A DNA stretch of 64,000 nucleotides from Anaerotignum propionicum DSM 1682 (GTDB taxonomy: Bacteria > Bacillota > Clostridia > Lachnospirales > Anaerotignaceae): assembly GCF_001561955.1 (NCBI RefSeq), contig NZ_CP014223.1, forward strand, positions 2,542,001 through 2,606,000, given 5' to 3'. The notes below the pieces were generated by a model, which was not told where the DNA came from, did no database searches, and worked only from the letters and a program-made list of their open reading frames with translations. The translations under genes and the position numbers were made by a program. Of this stretch, positions 34,997 to 46,137 are shown one piece after another (positions within the stretch are counted from its first letter, which is position 1; each line of letters starts with the position of its first letter).

Positions 34997-36262
34997 TTAC
35001 TTTTTGTTCATTTCCCCAAGCATAGATTCAATAAACGTTCCATAACCTTGCTCCGGATTATTTACCAATACATGGGTTACAGCACCAATCAGTTGACCAT
35101 TTTGTATTATTGGGCTTCCACTCATACCCTGCACAATTCCACCTGTCTTTTCTAATAGCCTTTTATCTGTAACCCGTATCATCATGTCCTTGCCGCTTCC
35201 TTTTCCAATGCTTTCAATTTCAATTTCATATTTTATTACATCTTCTCCCTCAATATTGGATAAAATTTCAGCTTTACCTAATTTTACCTCTTGTCTCAAT
35301 CCAATGGGCAATGCGGTGCCACTATATTCATCTGGCTGATTTAATGTTCCATAGATACCTACTTCTGTGTTTTTTCTCACCGTTCCTAATTCTTTATCAC
35401 GCTCAATAATCCCCGTCAGTTCTCCTGGCTCACCTTTTTTTCCTTTTACAATATCCGTCAATTCTGAAGAAATAATTGTCCCTTTTTTGATAATCATCAA
35501 TCCTCCGGTGTCAACGTCAAAAACGCCGTGTCCTAATGCACCAAATTGATTTGTTTTTGGGTCATAAAAGGTTATTGTGCCTATGCCTTGGATACTGTCT
35601 CTTACCCAAACGCCCAATTTAAACGCCTGTTCAGTCTGACTATATACCGGAGATAAAGAGATATGCTTCTGTTCGCCCCTTCTTTCCAGTAATACGTCAA
35701 TTTTTTCCCCTTTGCTTTGAGAAACCACATCAATAAAGGTTTCTTTATTGATAAGCTCCTTTCCGTTTGCTTTTAGCAGGAGATCCCCGGATTTTAAAAG
35801 ACCTCTGCAAGGCTCTTCCGTTTCATTTCCATTCACACTTACTTCTCCTGTCCCCAGAACTAAAAGACCTTTTGTATCAAGGCTTACACCAACAGTTCTG
35901 CCAACGGGCACTAACATTGTTTTGGGTATTACCGTTGCATCTATGGTTTTTATGGGCACCGCATTACATAAATAAAAGGTTACTTTTGTTGTTCCTGCCT
36001 GAATAGGATTTGCCAAAATGGAGGAACCTAAAGACAAATGAAAAGCGTCTGCCAATGGTTTTGTGGTAACACCCAAAACGCCAACGCTTTCCTCTGTTTT
36101 GGCTGAAATAGGAAGTTGCATAGCAATTTCCGTTCTCTCGCCCTCTAATAGTGTCAAATTATTCGGCAGAAGCCAGCTTACACTGCACCAGAGCAGTGTT
36201 GGGATCAGAACCGCCGCAATAGGTATCAATAAACGGCGCTTTATTTCTTTTTTTAACCACAT
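34997..36262 (-). CDS. spoIVB: SpoIVB peptidase
   Basis: 421 residues from the ATG at 36262, which has a GGGAGTGGG site; an upstream start would add 23 unconserved residues. It has an N-terminal membrane anchor, a PDZ domain around residues 100-200 (GLLKSGDLLLKANGKEL), and an S55 serine protease domain. The catalytic Ser is in VQGMSGSPIIQNG and a His in GALGHGVFD. Secreted from the forespore, it signals activation of sigma-K by cleaving SpoIVFA. The pair spoIVB-spo0A is standard. Confidence 0.96.
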   Translation of the reverse strand: MWLKKEIKRRLLIPIAAVLIPTLLWCSVSWLLPNNLTLLEGERTEIAMQLPISAKTEESVGVLGVTTKPLADAFHLSLGSSILANPIQAGTTKVTFYLCNAVPIKTIDATVIPKTMLVPVGRTVGVSLDTKGLLVLGTGEVSVNGNETEEPCRGLLKSGDLLLKANGKELINKETFIDVVSQSKGEKIDVLLERRGEQKHISLSPVYSQTEQAFKLGVWVRDSIQGIGTITFYDPKTNQFGALGHGVFDVDTGGLMIIKKGTIISSELTDIVKGKKGEPGELTGIIERDKELGTVRKNTEVGIYGTLNQPDEYSGTALPIGLRQEVKLGKAEILSNIEGEDVIKYEIEIESIGKGSGKDMMIRVTDKRLLEKTGGIVQGMSGSPIIQNGQLIGAVTHVLVNNPEQGYGTFIESMLGEMNKK

Positions 36263-36541
36263 AAGTCCCACTCCCGACTGCCGCTGATTTTGAAACAAAA
36301 ATTTTTTTTGCTTCACAATTAATTTGACCAAACAGAAACCTTGCTATGCAACCTATAAAATACAAAAAAACCAAAAGCCCAATTTTAAAGTATTGAAGCA
36401 TTCTGGCACATTTTTCGTCAAGATGAATGACTAGGGTTTACAATGTGAATTTCAAGCATTATAATAAAAAAGAATCATTTTGAATTTTATTTAGTGTTTT
36501 TTAAATTGAATTTGTAAATCAAAAAGAAAGAGGTACACTAT

Positions 36542-37258
36542 ATGGAGCATGCGGAATCTCTGTTAGACTACGCTTTTCGCGAAATTCGGGCACGCATACA
36601 AAATGGCACATATCCACCGGGATCAAAATTATCCACACAGGAAATCTCTGATTCTCTTGGAATTAGCAGAACCCCTGTTGTTTCTGCTATTAACCGTCTA
36701 GTTGCCCAAGGGCTGGCAATTGCTTTGCCCAGACGGGGTGTCATCGTTGCAGATTTTTCACCACAGCAGCTAAAAGAGATCATTGAAGTACGTGAAATGT
36801 TTGAACTTTATGCCGTGAAAGGTGCAATTCAAAATATAGATTATTCTGGGGAAATTTTAGATGAAATGGAACAAGTAGCAGTGGAACTTGCAGGTATTGA
36901 CAGCCAAAATTTTAATCGGGCAACAGAACTTGAAATACGCTTTCATACGCTGTTTGTTACCCTTGCCGGAAACTCACAACTAACAAAGCTTTATGTGAAT
37001 AACTGGAATATCGGTGCAATGTTTCAAATCTTTATGCTCTCCAAAATGCCCCTGTCAAAGCATCAACCATCCTTTGATCAGCATTTGGAGATTATTCAGC
37101 TGCTAAAAGATAAAAACGAAGTAGCTTTGTTGGAGTTCATCCCCAATCATTTAACTCCCGTTTATGGTGCAATTGAGTGGATTATGCGAAATGGCAACAT
37201 GGACATGCAGGATTTATTTAAAATCATGTTGGCAAAGACAGAAGAAAAAAAGATTTAA
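36542..37258 (+). CDS. GntR family transcriptional regulator, FCD type
   Basis: 238 residues: an N-terminal winged helix-turn-helix (about 8-72, with LSTQEISDSLGISRTPVVSAINRL) and an all-helical FCD ligand-binding domain with metal-type histidines (EIRFHTLF, FDQHLEIIQLL). Such regulators respond to organic acids or sugar acids. It stands alone, divergent from spoIVB, with a terminator after it. Its target is not adjacent; the distant TRAP/SDR operon is the sort of system FCD regulators control, but a link is only a guess. Confidence 0.93.
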   Translation: MEHAESLLDYAFREIRARIQNGTYPPGSKLSTQEISDSLGISRTPVVSAINRLVAQGLAIALPRRGVIVADFSPQQLKEIIEVREMFELYAVKGAIQNIDYSGEILDEMEQVAVELAGIDSQNFNRATELEIRFHTLFVTLAGNSQLTKLYVNNWNIGAMFQIFMLSKMPLSKHQPSFDQHLEIIQLLKDKNEVALLEFIPNHLTPVYGAIEWIMRNGNMDMQDLFKIMLAKTEEKKI

Positions 37259-37287
37259 AAGAAAAGCAATCTTTATTTGAAGAAACC

Positions 37288-37322
37288 AAAAAGGCATCCC
37301 ATCTGGGAGGATGCCTTTTTAT
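37288..37322 (+). terminator. Terminator of the gntR gene
   Basis: AAAGGCATCC pairs with GGATGCCTTT around a short loop, followed by T residues. Its reverse could also serve the convergent lipoprotein gene. Confidence 0.9.
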
Positions 37323-37328
37323 TCTCTT

Positions 37329-37988
37329 TTAATCATCAAACCAGTATATTTCGTAAATTCTCCATTTATCTTCATCAGATTTTTTCCCACAAAGAAAAAG
37401 TCTCCGATATTCCCCATTTTCCAATTGTGGTCCCCTTTTCAATGCCTCTTCTGACCATACCATAGAAATATCTGCTTGAACAATTGCAAATGTAGATACC
37501 TGATATTTTAAGATATCACTTGTGATACTATGCTTTTCAATATATTCCGAACTTTTAAAATCCGCCTTTGTCAATGTGGATAAACTATGAATAATATACT
37601 CCTGCATGTAGGCGCCTTCATCAAACCTTTTCTTTTCATTAATTGCAGAAATTTTAAGCCCCTCATTATCTCCATATATCCCAGAAAGCTTGTCGTATTC
37701 CCCTTTAATATCATAGTAATAGTCACAAAATACCAAATTCTCGGCAATATTTACTGGTGTTATTTCTGATTCAAAATGCCGATCACCTACAGTCTCATCT
37801 AATATCCCTGTAAATTCATAGTCAGGAAATTCTGTAGCGTAGTTTTCCATTACTTTCTCCTCTTCTTGTAGGGTTATTTCTTGCACTTCTTGTGTTTCTG
37901 CAAAGGTTTCTTCTTCCTTAATTGCAGTGCAACCAGTGAAACAACTTGTTATGAAGCCAATAATAATAAAGTTTTTTATTCTTTTCAT
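37329..37988 (-). CDS. Putative lipoprotein of unknown function
   Basis: 219 residues. The N-terminus is a lipoprotein signal: KRIKN, a hydrophobic core and lipobox FTGC with Cys20. A glutamate-rich linker (about 24-45) comes next, then a mixed alpha/beta globular part with many Tyr, Asp and Glu, ending in WRIYEIYWFDD. It is probably exported and anchored to the outer membrane face of the cell membrane. No known domain is recognised. It is monocistronic and convergent with the gntR gene. Confidence 0.8.
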   Translation of the reverse strand: MKRIKNFIIIGFITSCFTGCTAIKEEETFAETQEVQEITLQEEEKVMENYATEFPDYEFTGILDETVGDRHFESEITPVNIAENLVFCDYYYDIKGEYDKLSGIYGDNEGLKISAINEKKRFDEGAYMQEYIIHSLSTLTKADFKSSEYIEKHSITSDILKYQVSTFAIVQADISMVWSEEALKRGPQLENGEYRRLFLCGKKSDEDKWRIYEIYWFDD

Positions 37989-38155
37989 ATGTACCCACCT
38001 CTTTAAATAATTGCCCTGTTAAATCTAATATTCATTCTTTATAAAATACCTCAAATTAGGATTTGTTCATCTTCTTTGACTTAAAATTTTCGGAAAGAAA
38101 CTTCATCAGCAGGTATTTCCTTAAAATCCCCCTTCTACTTACCTGCATAGTTAGA

Positions 38156-38302
38156 TTATATATCCTTGCTTAAAACGCCATATAGAATTATTATATTTAA
38201 CAAAGATAAGGCCTTACTATTTCCCGCGATTCTATCAATTTTATTGGCAAACAGGCCTATTATTACACCTAAAACTATAAGAATAACAGATTCATCTTCC
38301 AT
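38156..38302 (-). CDS. Small membrane peptide, 48 residues
   Basis: Too short for usual gene finders: ATG at 38302 preceded by AAAGGAAG, stop at 38156. One transmembrane segment (VILIVLGVIIGLFA, residues about 6-19) is followed by a short polar turn (NKIDRIAGNSK) and a second hydrophobic stretch. There is no family match I can name. The plus-strand frame over the same region is a shadow. The gene follows eno's terminator region and precedes the lipoprotein gene on the same strand. Confidence 0.55.
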   Translation of the reverse strand: MEDESVILIVLGVIIGLFANKIDRIAGNSKALSLLNIIILYGVLSKDI

Positions 38303-38423
38303 TTTTCTTCCTTTCTATGAAACATGCTTGCTGATTCCTTCATTATATAGCAAATTCCAATCAACTCAATTGGCTAGTCACCTAGATTTCTACAATAATC
38401 GACTTTTCTATCATCTCTCATCG

Positions 38424-38471
38424 CAAAAAAAATAAGGCTTTCTATGATTACACACCATAAAAAGCCTTATT
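38424..38471 (-). terminator. Terminator of eno / glycolytic cluster
   Basis: AATAAGGCTTT and AAAGCCTTATT are exact complements; on the minus strand they are followed by a long T run. Confidence 0.92.
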
Positions 38472-38487
38472 GCTCTTATCTGATAAA

Positions 38488-39885
<1,398 letters not shown>

Positions 39886-40003
39886 TTAAAGGCTTGGCGA
39901 AACTATATTATTAAAAAACAACTTTACCTGAAATATGAACTTTAATATGGAATTGACAAAACAAATATTCTGCATTCCATTGAAACCTTTATATTTTAAA
40001 TAT

Positions 40004-41551
40004 TCACTTACTGATCAACAAACTTTTCCCCGTCATTTCCTCGGGAATAGTCAAGCCCATCATTTCTAATAGGGTCGGCGCAATGTCTGCCAATCTGCCA
40101 CCTTCTCTTAGCCCAACGCCATCAGTATAATTAATTAATACAAAAGGCACTGGATTTGTAGTATGGGCAGTAAAAGGTTCCTGGGTCACATAATCAATCA
40201 TTTGGTCACTGTTCCCATGGTCTGCACATAAAAACATATTAGAACCTGTTTCCAATAATGCCTCCATTACCCTACCCACACATGTATCTACTGCTTCCAC
40301 GGCTTTGATAGCAGCCTCAATGATGCCGGTATGTCCAACCATGTCGGAATTTGCATAATTTACAATAATTAAGTCATATTCATTGGAACGAATCGCTTTA
40401 ACTAAACCATCCGTCACCTCATATGCACTCATTTCCGGTTGTAAATCATAGGTTGCAACCTTTGGGGAAGGTACGAGCCAGCGATCCTCGTTGGGATTTG
40501 GTTCTTCCACACCACCGTTAAAAAAGAAGGTGACATGGGCATACTTTTCTGTTTCTGCTGTTCTTAATTGTTTTAAACCCAATGATGAAATGTATGTGCC
40601 CAATGTATTCGTCAATTTTTGAGGTTTAAATGCAACCTCTTTATTAGGTATGGTAATATCATATTCTGTAAAGCAAACATACTTCAAATCTTGCAATACC
40701 TTTTCTCTTTTAAATCCGTCGAAATCAAGGTCACAGATTGCTCTAGTAATTTCCCTTGCCCGATCAGGGCGGAAATTGAAGAAAATAACTGCATCATGGT
40801 CTGCAATCTTCCCTTTTGCCATTCCCTTTTCATCCACAATCACTGTGGGTGGCACAAATTCATCTGTCTTACCTTTTTCGTAAGACTGCTTAATTCCATC
40901 AATGGCATCTGTGGCAGTTACACCTTTCCCTAAAACCATGGCATCATATGCTCCCTGCACTCTTTCCCAGCGTTTGTCACGATCCATGACATAGTAGCGT
41001 CCCATAACAGTGGCAAATTCACCAATCTCCAACTCACGCATTTTTTCCGCTAATTCGGCGGCAAAATCTGCGCCCGAAGAAGGAGGAGTGTCTCTTCCAT
41101 CTAAGAATGCATGCACATAAACCTTTTCCAAATCATGCTTTTTCGCCAATCGCAATAAAGCATATAAGTGGGTGTTATGGCTGTGAACACCACCATCAGA
41201 AACTAAACCAAATAAGTGTAAGGCTGAAGCATTTTTTTTGCAATGTTCAATGGCATGAAGCAGCTCGGGATTCTCATAAAAATCTCCATCCTCAATGGCC
41301 TTTGTAATACGGGTTAACTCCTGATATACAATGCGGCCAGCACCCATATTCAAGTGCCCAACCTCAGAGTTTCCCATTTGTCCTTCAGGCAAACCAACGT
41401 CACGACCACTGGCATACCCCTTCACAAAAGGATACTTTTTAAAAATACCGTCTAAAACAGGCGTATTTGCCTGTTTAATCGCATTTCCTTCGACTTTTTC
41501 ATTCATTCCAAAGCCATCCAGTATCATCAATACTGTTGTTTTCTTTCCCAT
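40004..41551 (-). CDS. gpmI: 2,3-bisphosphoglycerate-independent phosphoglycerate mutase
   Basis: 515 residues, typical of the manganese-dependent enzyme that interconverts 3- and 2-phosphoglycerate. It has the N-terminal phosphatase metal site (LILDG-like, MILDGFG), the catalytic serine in [17 protein letters not shown], the phosphotransferase insert with [11 protein letters not shown], and the C-terminal [12 protein letters not shown] and ADHGNSD. It lies 26 bases after tpiA, clearly co-transcribed. Manganese enzymes of this type are sensitive to pH and used by sporulating Firmicutes. Confidence 0.98.
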   Translation of the reverse strand: MGKKTTVLMILDGFGMNEKVEGNAIKQANTPVLDGIFKKYPFVKGYASGRDVGLPEGQMGNSEVGHLNMGAGRIVYQELTRITKAIEDGDFYENPELLHAIEHCKKNASALHLFGLVSDGGVHSHNTHLYALLRLAKKHDLEKVYVHAFLDGRDTPPSSGADFAAELAEKMRELEIGEFATVMGRYYVMDRDKRWERVQGAYDAMVLGKGVTATDAIDGIKQSYEKGKTDEFVPPTVIVDEKGMAKGKIADHDAVIFFNFRPDRAREITRAICDLDFDGFKREKVLQDLKYVCFTEYDITIPNKEVAFKPQKLTNTLGTYISSLGLKQLRTAETEKYAHVTFFFNGGVEEPNPNEDRWLVPSPKVATYDLQPEMSAYEVTDGLVKAIRSNEYDLIIVNYANSDMVGHTGIIEAAIKAVEAVDTCVGRVMEALLETGSNMFLCADHGNSDQMIDYVTQEPFTAHTTNPVPFVLINYTDGVGLREGGRLADIAPTLLEMMGLTIPEEMTGKSLLISK

Positions 41552-41577
41552 ATTTTCACCTTGCTTTCCTCCCTTGG

Positions 41578-42327
41578 TTATTTTTGATAGTGTACAATTT
41601 CCTGAAACTCTTCTTTTAAGCTGGCACCGCCAACCAATCCACCATCAATATCAGCCATAGCAAACAATTCAGCAGCATTTTTACCGCTCACACTGCCGCC
41701 ATATTGAATTCTAACTTTTTCTGCAACTGCATGGCCATAAACTTCACCTACAACTTGGCGAATTGCTTTGCAAACCTCTTGCGCCTGTAGAGAAGAAGCA
41801 GTCTTGCCAGTACCGATTGCCCAAATAGGTTCGTAGGCGATTACAACTTTTTCAACCTCTTCAGCACTCAAACCAAGTAATCCACATTTCACCTGCATAC
41901 GAATCCATTCTATTGTAATTCCCGCTTCCCTTTGCTCCAAGGTTTCTCCACAGCACATAATCGGAGTAATACCCACTTCTAAAGCCTTCTTTACTTTTTT
42001 ATTTACCATCTCGTCAGTCTCACCAAAATATTGACGACGTTCGGAGTGTCCTAAAACAACATAGGATACGCCCATTTCTTTTAGCATACGGGAAGAAACC
42101 TCTCCTGTATAAGCACCGCTGTCCTCAAAATGCATATTTTCGGCACCTACACCAATTCCGCTGCCCTTCAACTCTTCCAAGACAGGGTATAAATCAACAA
42201 AAGGTACACAAAAAACCACATCAACTGTAGAGGATGCAGCCTTGTCCTTCATCAATCTGCAAAATTCAATCGCCTCTTTGGGCGTTTTGTTCATTTTCCA
42301 GTTTCCTGCTATAATCTTCTTTCTCAT
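41578..42327 (-). CDS. tpiA: Triosephosphate isomerase
   Basis: 249 residues from the ATG at 42327, placed eight bases after GAGAGGTG; a GTG nine bases upstream is less likely. Catalytic residues are the lysine in GNWKMN, His in LGHSERR, and Glu in [11 protein letters not shown]; the phosphate-gripping GGSVSGKN and [10 protein letters not shown] follow. It interconverts dihydroxyacetone phosphate and glyceraldehyde 3-phosphate. It starts only 14 bases after the deacetylase gene. Confidence 0.98.
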   Translation of the reverse strand: MRKKIIAGNWKMNKTPKEAIEFCRLMKDKAASSTVDVVFCVPFVDLYPVLEELKGSGIGVGAENMHFEDSGAYTGEVSSRMLKEMGVSYVVLGHSERRQYFGETDEMVNKKVKKALEVGITPIMCCGETLEQREAGITIEWIRMQVKCGLLGLSAEEVEKVVIAYEPIWAIGTGKTASSLQAQEVCKAIRQVVGEVYGHAVAEKVRIQYGGSVSGKNAAELFAMADIDGGLVGGASLKEEFQEIVHYQK

Positions 42328-42341
42328 AAACCTCACCTCTC

Positions 42342-43244
42342 TTACGGCACAAAGCTTTTTCTCGCCGTCCGCTCTATGTTTTCCATCAAAGTTTCACCAT
42401 CCCACCCGGACTCCACGGCAATTCTTGGAATCTCATAGCGTGATGTTTGTTTTGTAATAACCTTTTGTTCTACCGTGAATAATAAGTCAAAGCCCATTTC
42501 TTTCAGGCCTTCTTGACATTCAATGGTAAAATGTCCATTAGGAAACGCCAAAGCCTTGCAGGCATCTTGCCTTAGATACGTATGCAATGCAAGCTCTCCC
42601 TTATCCACTTGGTCAAGAAATTCATCTTCCGTTTCCATATCCGCAGGTACATGGTTGGCTGTATGGTTATATATTTTAACCAATCGGCTGTCCACCATTT
42701 TCTTAGCTTGCTGCCAGTCTAATTTTCTTAATCCGGTTTGATTGGTAATGCTATCCGTTACAACAAAGATAGAGGCAGGGACACGATATTCTTGGAAAAC
42801 AGGAAAAGCCAATTCATAGTTACTCAAATATCCGTCATCCATAGTGATGCAGATATATTTTTTATCCAATTCAAGGCTAAACGCATCTTTTTCCTTTTTT
42901 CTATTTTGAACCTTCTCTTTTTCCACCCGCTGAAGGAGCTCATTCAAAGTTTCCAGAGAAATAATTTCATACCCCGCATTCTTTAAATAAGAAATCTGAT
43001 CCCTCAACTCGGCTTGGGTGGTAACAACGCCGTTTCCCTCGCCCATATCACGTATTGCAAAATGATGATACATCAATACCGGAATATAGTCTGTCGGCGG
43101 GAAAATGATTTTCTCCGCCGGTTCAATCAATTCTTCTTCTTCTACACAGTCCATGGCAACAACCGTTTTTCCCCAAGCAGTCAGCTGAAAAAGCAAACTG
43201 CATAATAAAACCATCACTGCGAATATTTTCCCCTTGCGTTTCAT
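42342..43244 (-). CDS. Polysaccharide deacetylase (CE4), secreted
   Basis: 300 residues. An N-terminal signal peptide or anchor (residues about 5-25) is followed by a NodB-type domain with [10 protein letters not shown], the metal/catalytic TMDDGY, the HTANH zinc pair, and FPNGHFT. The family removes N-acetyl groups from peptidoglycan or other wall glycans on the outer face. A charged insert (about 105-130, [13 protein letters not shown]) precedes the catalytic motif. It is tightly packed between pgk (11 bases) and tpiA (14 bases), so it is co-transcribed with glycolysis, an unusual place for a wall enzyme. Confidence 0.92.
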   Translation of the reverse strand: MKRKGKIFAVMVLLCSLLFQLTAWGKTVVAMDCVEEEELIEPAEKIIFPPTDYIPVLMYHHFAIRDMGEGNGVVTTQAELRDQISYLKNAGYEIISLETLNELLQRVEKEKVQNRKKEKDAFSLELDKKYICITMDDGYLSNYELAFPVFQEYRVPASIFVVTDSITNQTGLRKLDWQQAKKMVDSRLVKIYNHTANHVPADMETEDEFLDQVDKGELALHTYLRQDACKALAFPNGHFTIECQEGLKEMGFDLLFTVEQKVITKQTSRYEIPRIAVESGWDGETLMENIERTARKSFVP

Positions 43245-43255
43245 AATTTCAAGCC

Positions 43256-44449
43256 TTATTTATCTTGCACTGCTACTACGCCCGGCAAGTCCTTTCCTTC
43301 CAAAAATTCTAATGATGCACCGCCGCCTGTGGAAATATGGGTCATTTTATCCCCAAAGCCCAACTGATTTACCGCTGCAGCAGAATCACCACCACCAATG
43401 ATTGTTGTTGCATCAATATCCGCCATTGCCTGAGCAACTGCCTTCGTGCCGGCAGCAAAGTTTTCGAATTCAAACACACCCATAGGTCCATTCCAAATAA
43501 CTGTCTTTGCTCCCATAATTGCATTTGTAAATAGTTCTTTTGATTTTTCACCAATGTCCAAGCCCATCCAGCCATCGGGAATTTCCAATGCAGAAACAGT
43601 TTTAAATTCTGTATCATTCTTGAATTCTTTTGTAATTACAGTATCCACAGGAAGCAATAGTTTTACGCCCTTTTCTTCTGCTTTTTCCATCATTTCCTTT
43701 GCGTAACCCACCTTGTCAACTTCCAGCAAGGAGTCTCCAACCTTGCCGCCCTTGGCTACAGCAAAGGTATATGCCATGCCGCCTCCAATGATTAGTGTAT
43801 CCACTTTTTCCAATAAATTGTTAATAACATTGATTTTATCAGAAACCTTGGAACCACCCAAAATTGCTACAAAAGGGTGCTGGGGATTATTCACGGCATT
43901 TCCCAAAAACTCAATTTCTTTCTCCATTAAATACCCAACTGCAGATTCCTTTACAAATTCCGTTACCCCTACAGTAGAGCAATGTGCTCTATGGCTGCTG
44001 CCAAAAGCATCGTTTACAAAAACATCAGCCAAAGATGCCAGTTCTTTACTGAAAGATTCTTCATTCTTTGTTTCTTCCTTACGATAGCGTGTATTTTCCA
44101 ATAAAATTACGTCGCCTTCCTGCATTACTGACACAGCCTTTTTGGCATTCTCACCTACTACCGTATCATCTTTTGCAAAAACAACCTCTTTCCCCAGCAA
44201 TTCTGAAAGTCTTTTTGCAACGGGTGCCAAGGAAAGTTCAGGCTTTGGTTCTCCCTTTGGCTTGCCCATATGGGAACAAAGGATGATTTTTCCGCCATCT
44301 TCCACTAGCTTTTTGATTGTAGGGAGAGCGGCAGTTATTCTATTTTCATCAGTAATTGCCCCATCCTGTAATGGGACATTAAAGTCGCATCTGACCAGAA
44401 CCCTTTTCCCCTTTACCTGTAAATCATCAACCGATTTTTTGTTTAACAT
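43256..44449 (-). CDS. pgk: Phosphoglycerate kinase
   Basis: 397 residues, normal length. It transfers phosphate from 1,3-bisphosphoglycerate to ADP. Visible motifs are [14 protein letters not shown] with the substrate arginine, [10 protein letters not shown], the hinge region, and the nucleotide-binding GGGDSAAAV and [13 protein letters not shown]. The Shine-Dalgarno is AAAGGAG. It is separated from cggR by 223 bases without a gapA gene; this gap could hold its own promoter. Confidence 0.98.
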   Translation of the reverse strand: MLNKKSVDDLQVKGKRVLVRCDFNVPLQDGAITDENRITAALPTIKKLVEDGGKIILCSHMGKPKGEPKPELSLAPVAKRLSELLGKEVVFAKDDTVVGENAKKAVSVMQEGDVILLENTRYRKEETKNEESFSKELASLADVFVNDAFGSSHRAHCSTVGVTEFVKESAVGYLMEKEIEFLGNAVNNPQHPFVAILGGSKVSDKINVINNLLEKVDTLIIGGGMAYTFAVAKGGKVGDSLLEVDKVGYAKEMMEKAEEKGVKLLLPVDTVITKEFKNDTEFKTVSALEIPDGWMGLDIGEKSKELFTNAIMGAKTVIWNGPMGVFEFENFAAGTKAVAQAMADIDATTIIGGGDSAAAVNQLGFGDKMTHISTGGGASLEFLEGKDLPGVVAVQDK

Positions 44450-44672
44450 TCTTCATACTCCTTTCTGATTACAGAACAGCTTCTACCAAATATGTTATAC
44501 TTTTCCCCAAAACTTCATTTTTCAATTCATTTTGAGCTCTTTAAACCATAATTGCATATTAATTAGCACCACTCTCAGTTGTAGAACCCCACATTTATTA
44601 AAGTTTTCATTATGTAAGTCTCTAAAACAGAATGATTTAAAAATTTCTGAGTAAATAATGATTGATACTGTT
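44450..44672 (-). other. Gap between cggR and pgk where gapA usually lies
   Basis: 223 bases with no reading frame of note. A TTGAAA ... TATAAC pair exists on the minus strand near 44490-44520, but at a long spacing of about 20 bases, so a pgk promoter is only possible. Confidence 0.35.
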
Positions 44673-45701
44673 CTACGCCTCTAAAACCCTCAGCATTTTC
44701 ATCGCAGCACCTTCGTCGGTAATAAATATCCCGCTTGGAATACTTTTGCTTACAGCTAGAATACTCTCAGCTTTTTTCTCGCCACCTGCAACCACAATAA
44801 CCTCATCCATCTTACTGATTTGATCAAAATCAATGGCAATAGAACGGGTTCTGTAAAGCACCTCACCACTGCGGTTAAAATAATATCCGCAGGCTTCTGC
44901 AATTGCATCCTGTTTTACTAAATTGGCCATTATCTCTTCATCCAACCTGCGTTTTTCCGCCATATCCAATGCATTGCCAACGCCCAAAAGTAAAATATTC
45001 GCCCGATCCATTTCCTGTATAGTTTCAAAAATTTCAGGCTGCTTTTTCATTTCCTCCAAAGCTGTCTCACTTAAATTATCAGGCAAATGCAAAAGTCGAT
45101 ACTCTGCCTGCAGCTTCTCAGCTAACTGTACCGCTAAAGTATCTGCCTGCAATTCCATTCTACGGCCTATACTGCCTCTTGCAGGCACAACCATTTTGGC
45201 CATAGGTTTAGACATTTCCGGTGCCGCAAGCACCAAATCCTCCATGGATGAACCACCGGTAATGGCAATGCAGCTTTTCTCATTGGTTTTTTCCAAAAGA
45301 TGCCGCATGGCAAGTTGCCCCATCTCCTTACGGCTACGCTCGCTGACATCTGCGTCGCCTTGTGCAATAAGAACACGCTTAACACCTAAGAGCAAAGCCA
45401 ACTTTTCCTCTAAAACAGATAATCCTGTCATAATAGAAAAAACTGTATCCAATCCCTCTAAAACTTCCAAGCCTTCTTCTGTAACAACCATACCTGTCTT
45501 TGAAACCTGAACCAGCTTTTGCACACTGAACCGTTCAATTTCGCTGCGAACCGTTCTTTCTGTCATACCCAGTGCAAGCACTACCATTCTTCTTCCACAG
45601 GGCTGCAAAAGGCGCACTGTCTTTAAAACACGATACCTTTTGATCATTTCTTCCGTCAAATCAGGTGCAATTTTACGAATTAATTGCAGTTTGTCTTCCA
45701 T
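44673..45701 (-). CDS. cggR: Central glycolytic genes regulator CggR (SorC family)
   Basis: 342 residues from the ATG at 45701, which has AAGGAAGGTG; longer starts are unconserved. A winged helix-turn-helix (about 1-90, LGMTERTVRSEIERF) is followed by a SorC sugar-binding domain with GGSSMEDL and VPARGS. In Bacillus CggR represses the gapA operon and is released by fructose 1,6-bisphosphate. Position upstream of pgk-tpiA-gpmI-eno supports the same role here. Direct repeats of (G/A)GGACAAAAAAA lie just before the gene. Confidence 0.92.
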   Translation of the reverse strand: MEDKLQLIRKIAPDLTEEMIKRYRVLKTVRLLQPCGRRMVVLALGMTERTVRSEIERFSVQKLVQVSKTGMVVTEEGLEVLEGLDTVFSIMTGLSVLEEKLALLLGVKRVLIAQGDADVSERSRKEMGQLAMRHLLEKTNEKSCIAITGGSSMEDLVLAAPEMSKPMAKMVVPARGSIGRRMELQADTLAVQLAEKLQAEYRLLHLPDNLSETALEEMKKQPEIFETIQEMDRANILLLGVGNALDMAEKRRLDEEIMANLVKQDAIAEACGYYFNRSGEVLYRTRSIAIDFDQISKMDEVIVVAGGEKKAESILAVSKSIPSGIFITDEGAAMKMLRVLEA

Positions 45702-45720
45702 GTCACACCTTCCTTTGGTC

Positions 45721-45751
45721 TTTTTTTGTCCTATCCTATTTTTTTTGTCCC
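45721..45751 (-). promoter_or_regulatory. Candidate CggR operator
   Basis: On the minus strand GGGACAAAAAAAA and AGGACAAAAAAA are direct repeats 19 bases apart. CggR sites in Bacillus are tandem repeats beginning CGGGAC with a period close to 20. The second TGTC half of each Bacillus repeat is not visible, so the match is partial. Confidence 0.4.
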
Positions 45752-45826
45752 AACCAAAAGAAAAAAAGGGAGCTGGCGCGCAGTCAGTAGTAAAAACCAT
45801 ACCGGCCACCTGCCGCCCCATCTTCT

Positions 45827-46123
45827 TTATACTTTCTCTACCTTTACGGAATCATCAACATCTTTATCTGTGCAGCAGCAATCATCCTCGTTGCAATATT
45901 CATCTTCAAGATCGTCCCAATCATAGTCCCAATCCTCGTCATATTCGTCATCCATTTTTGTTTTCAATAAATAAACAACGCCTAAAGCTACTACTGCCAA
46001 AACAGCAGCAAGAACTGCTAAAACAATAAACAATGTTTTCTTTTCATCATCTTCTTTGTGTAACACTACGATTTTATCCTTCAAATCTTCAAAACTGGGT
46101 TTTAACTCAAAATATTTTTTCAT
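45827..46123 (-). CDS. Small single-span membrane protein with acidic, cysteine-containing tail
   Basis: 98 residues. The N-terminal 30 are amphipathic and charged (PSFEDLKDKIVVLHKEDDEKK). One transmembrane helix (about 31-53, rich in Ala, Val and Leu) follows, then KTK and a strongly acidic tail (DDEYDEDWDYDWDDLEDEY) holding four Cys (CNEDDCCC). The positive KTK after the helix suggests the acidic tail faces the cytoplasm. I do not recognise a named family. Good AAAGGAG site. It lies between a Nudix hydrolase gene (14 bases upstream) and cggR. Confidence 0.75.
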   Translation of the reverse strand: MKKYFELKPSFEDLKDKIVVLHKEDDEKKTLFIVLAVLAAVLAVVALGVVYLLKTKMDDEYDEDWDYDWDDLEDEYCNEDDCCCTDKDVDDSVKVEKV

Positions 46124-46137
46124 ACTCCATTACTCCT

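Noticed and set aside
38166-38435. 89-codon plus-strand frame
   Set aside because: Shadow of the 48-residue minus-strand gene and the eno terminator; no ribosome site.
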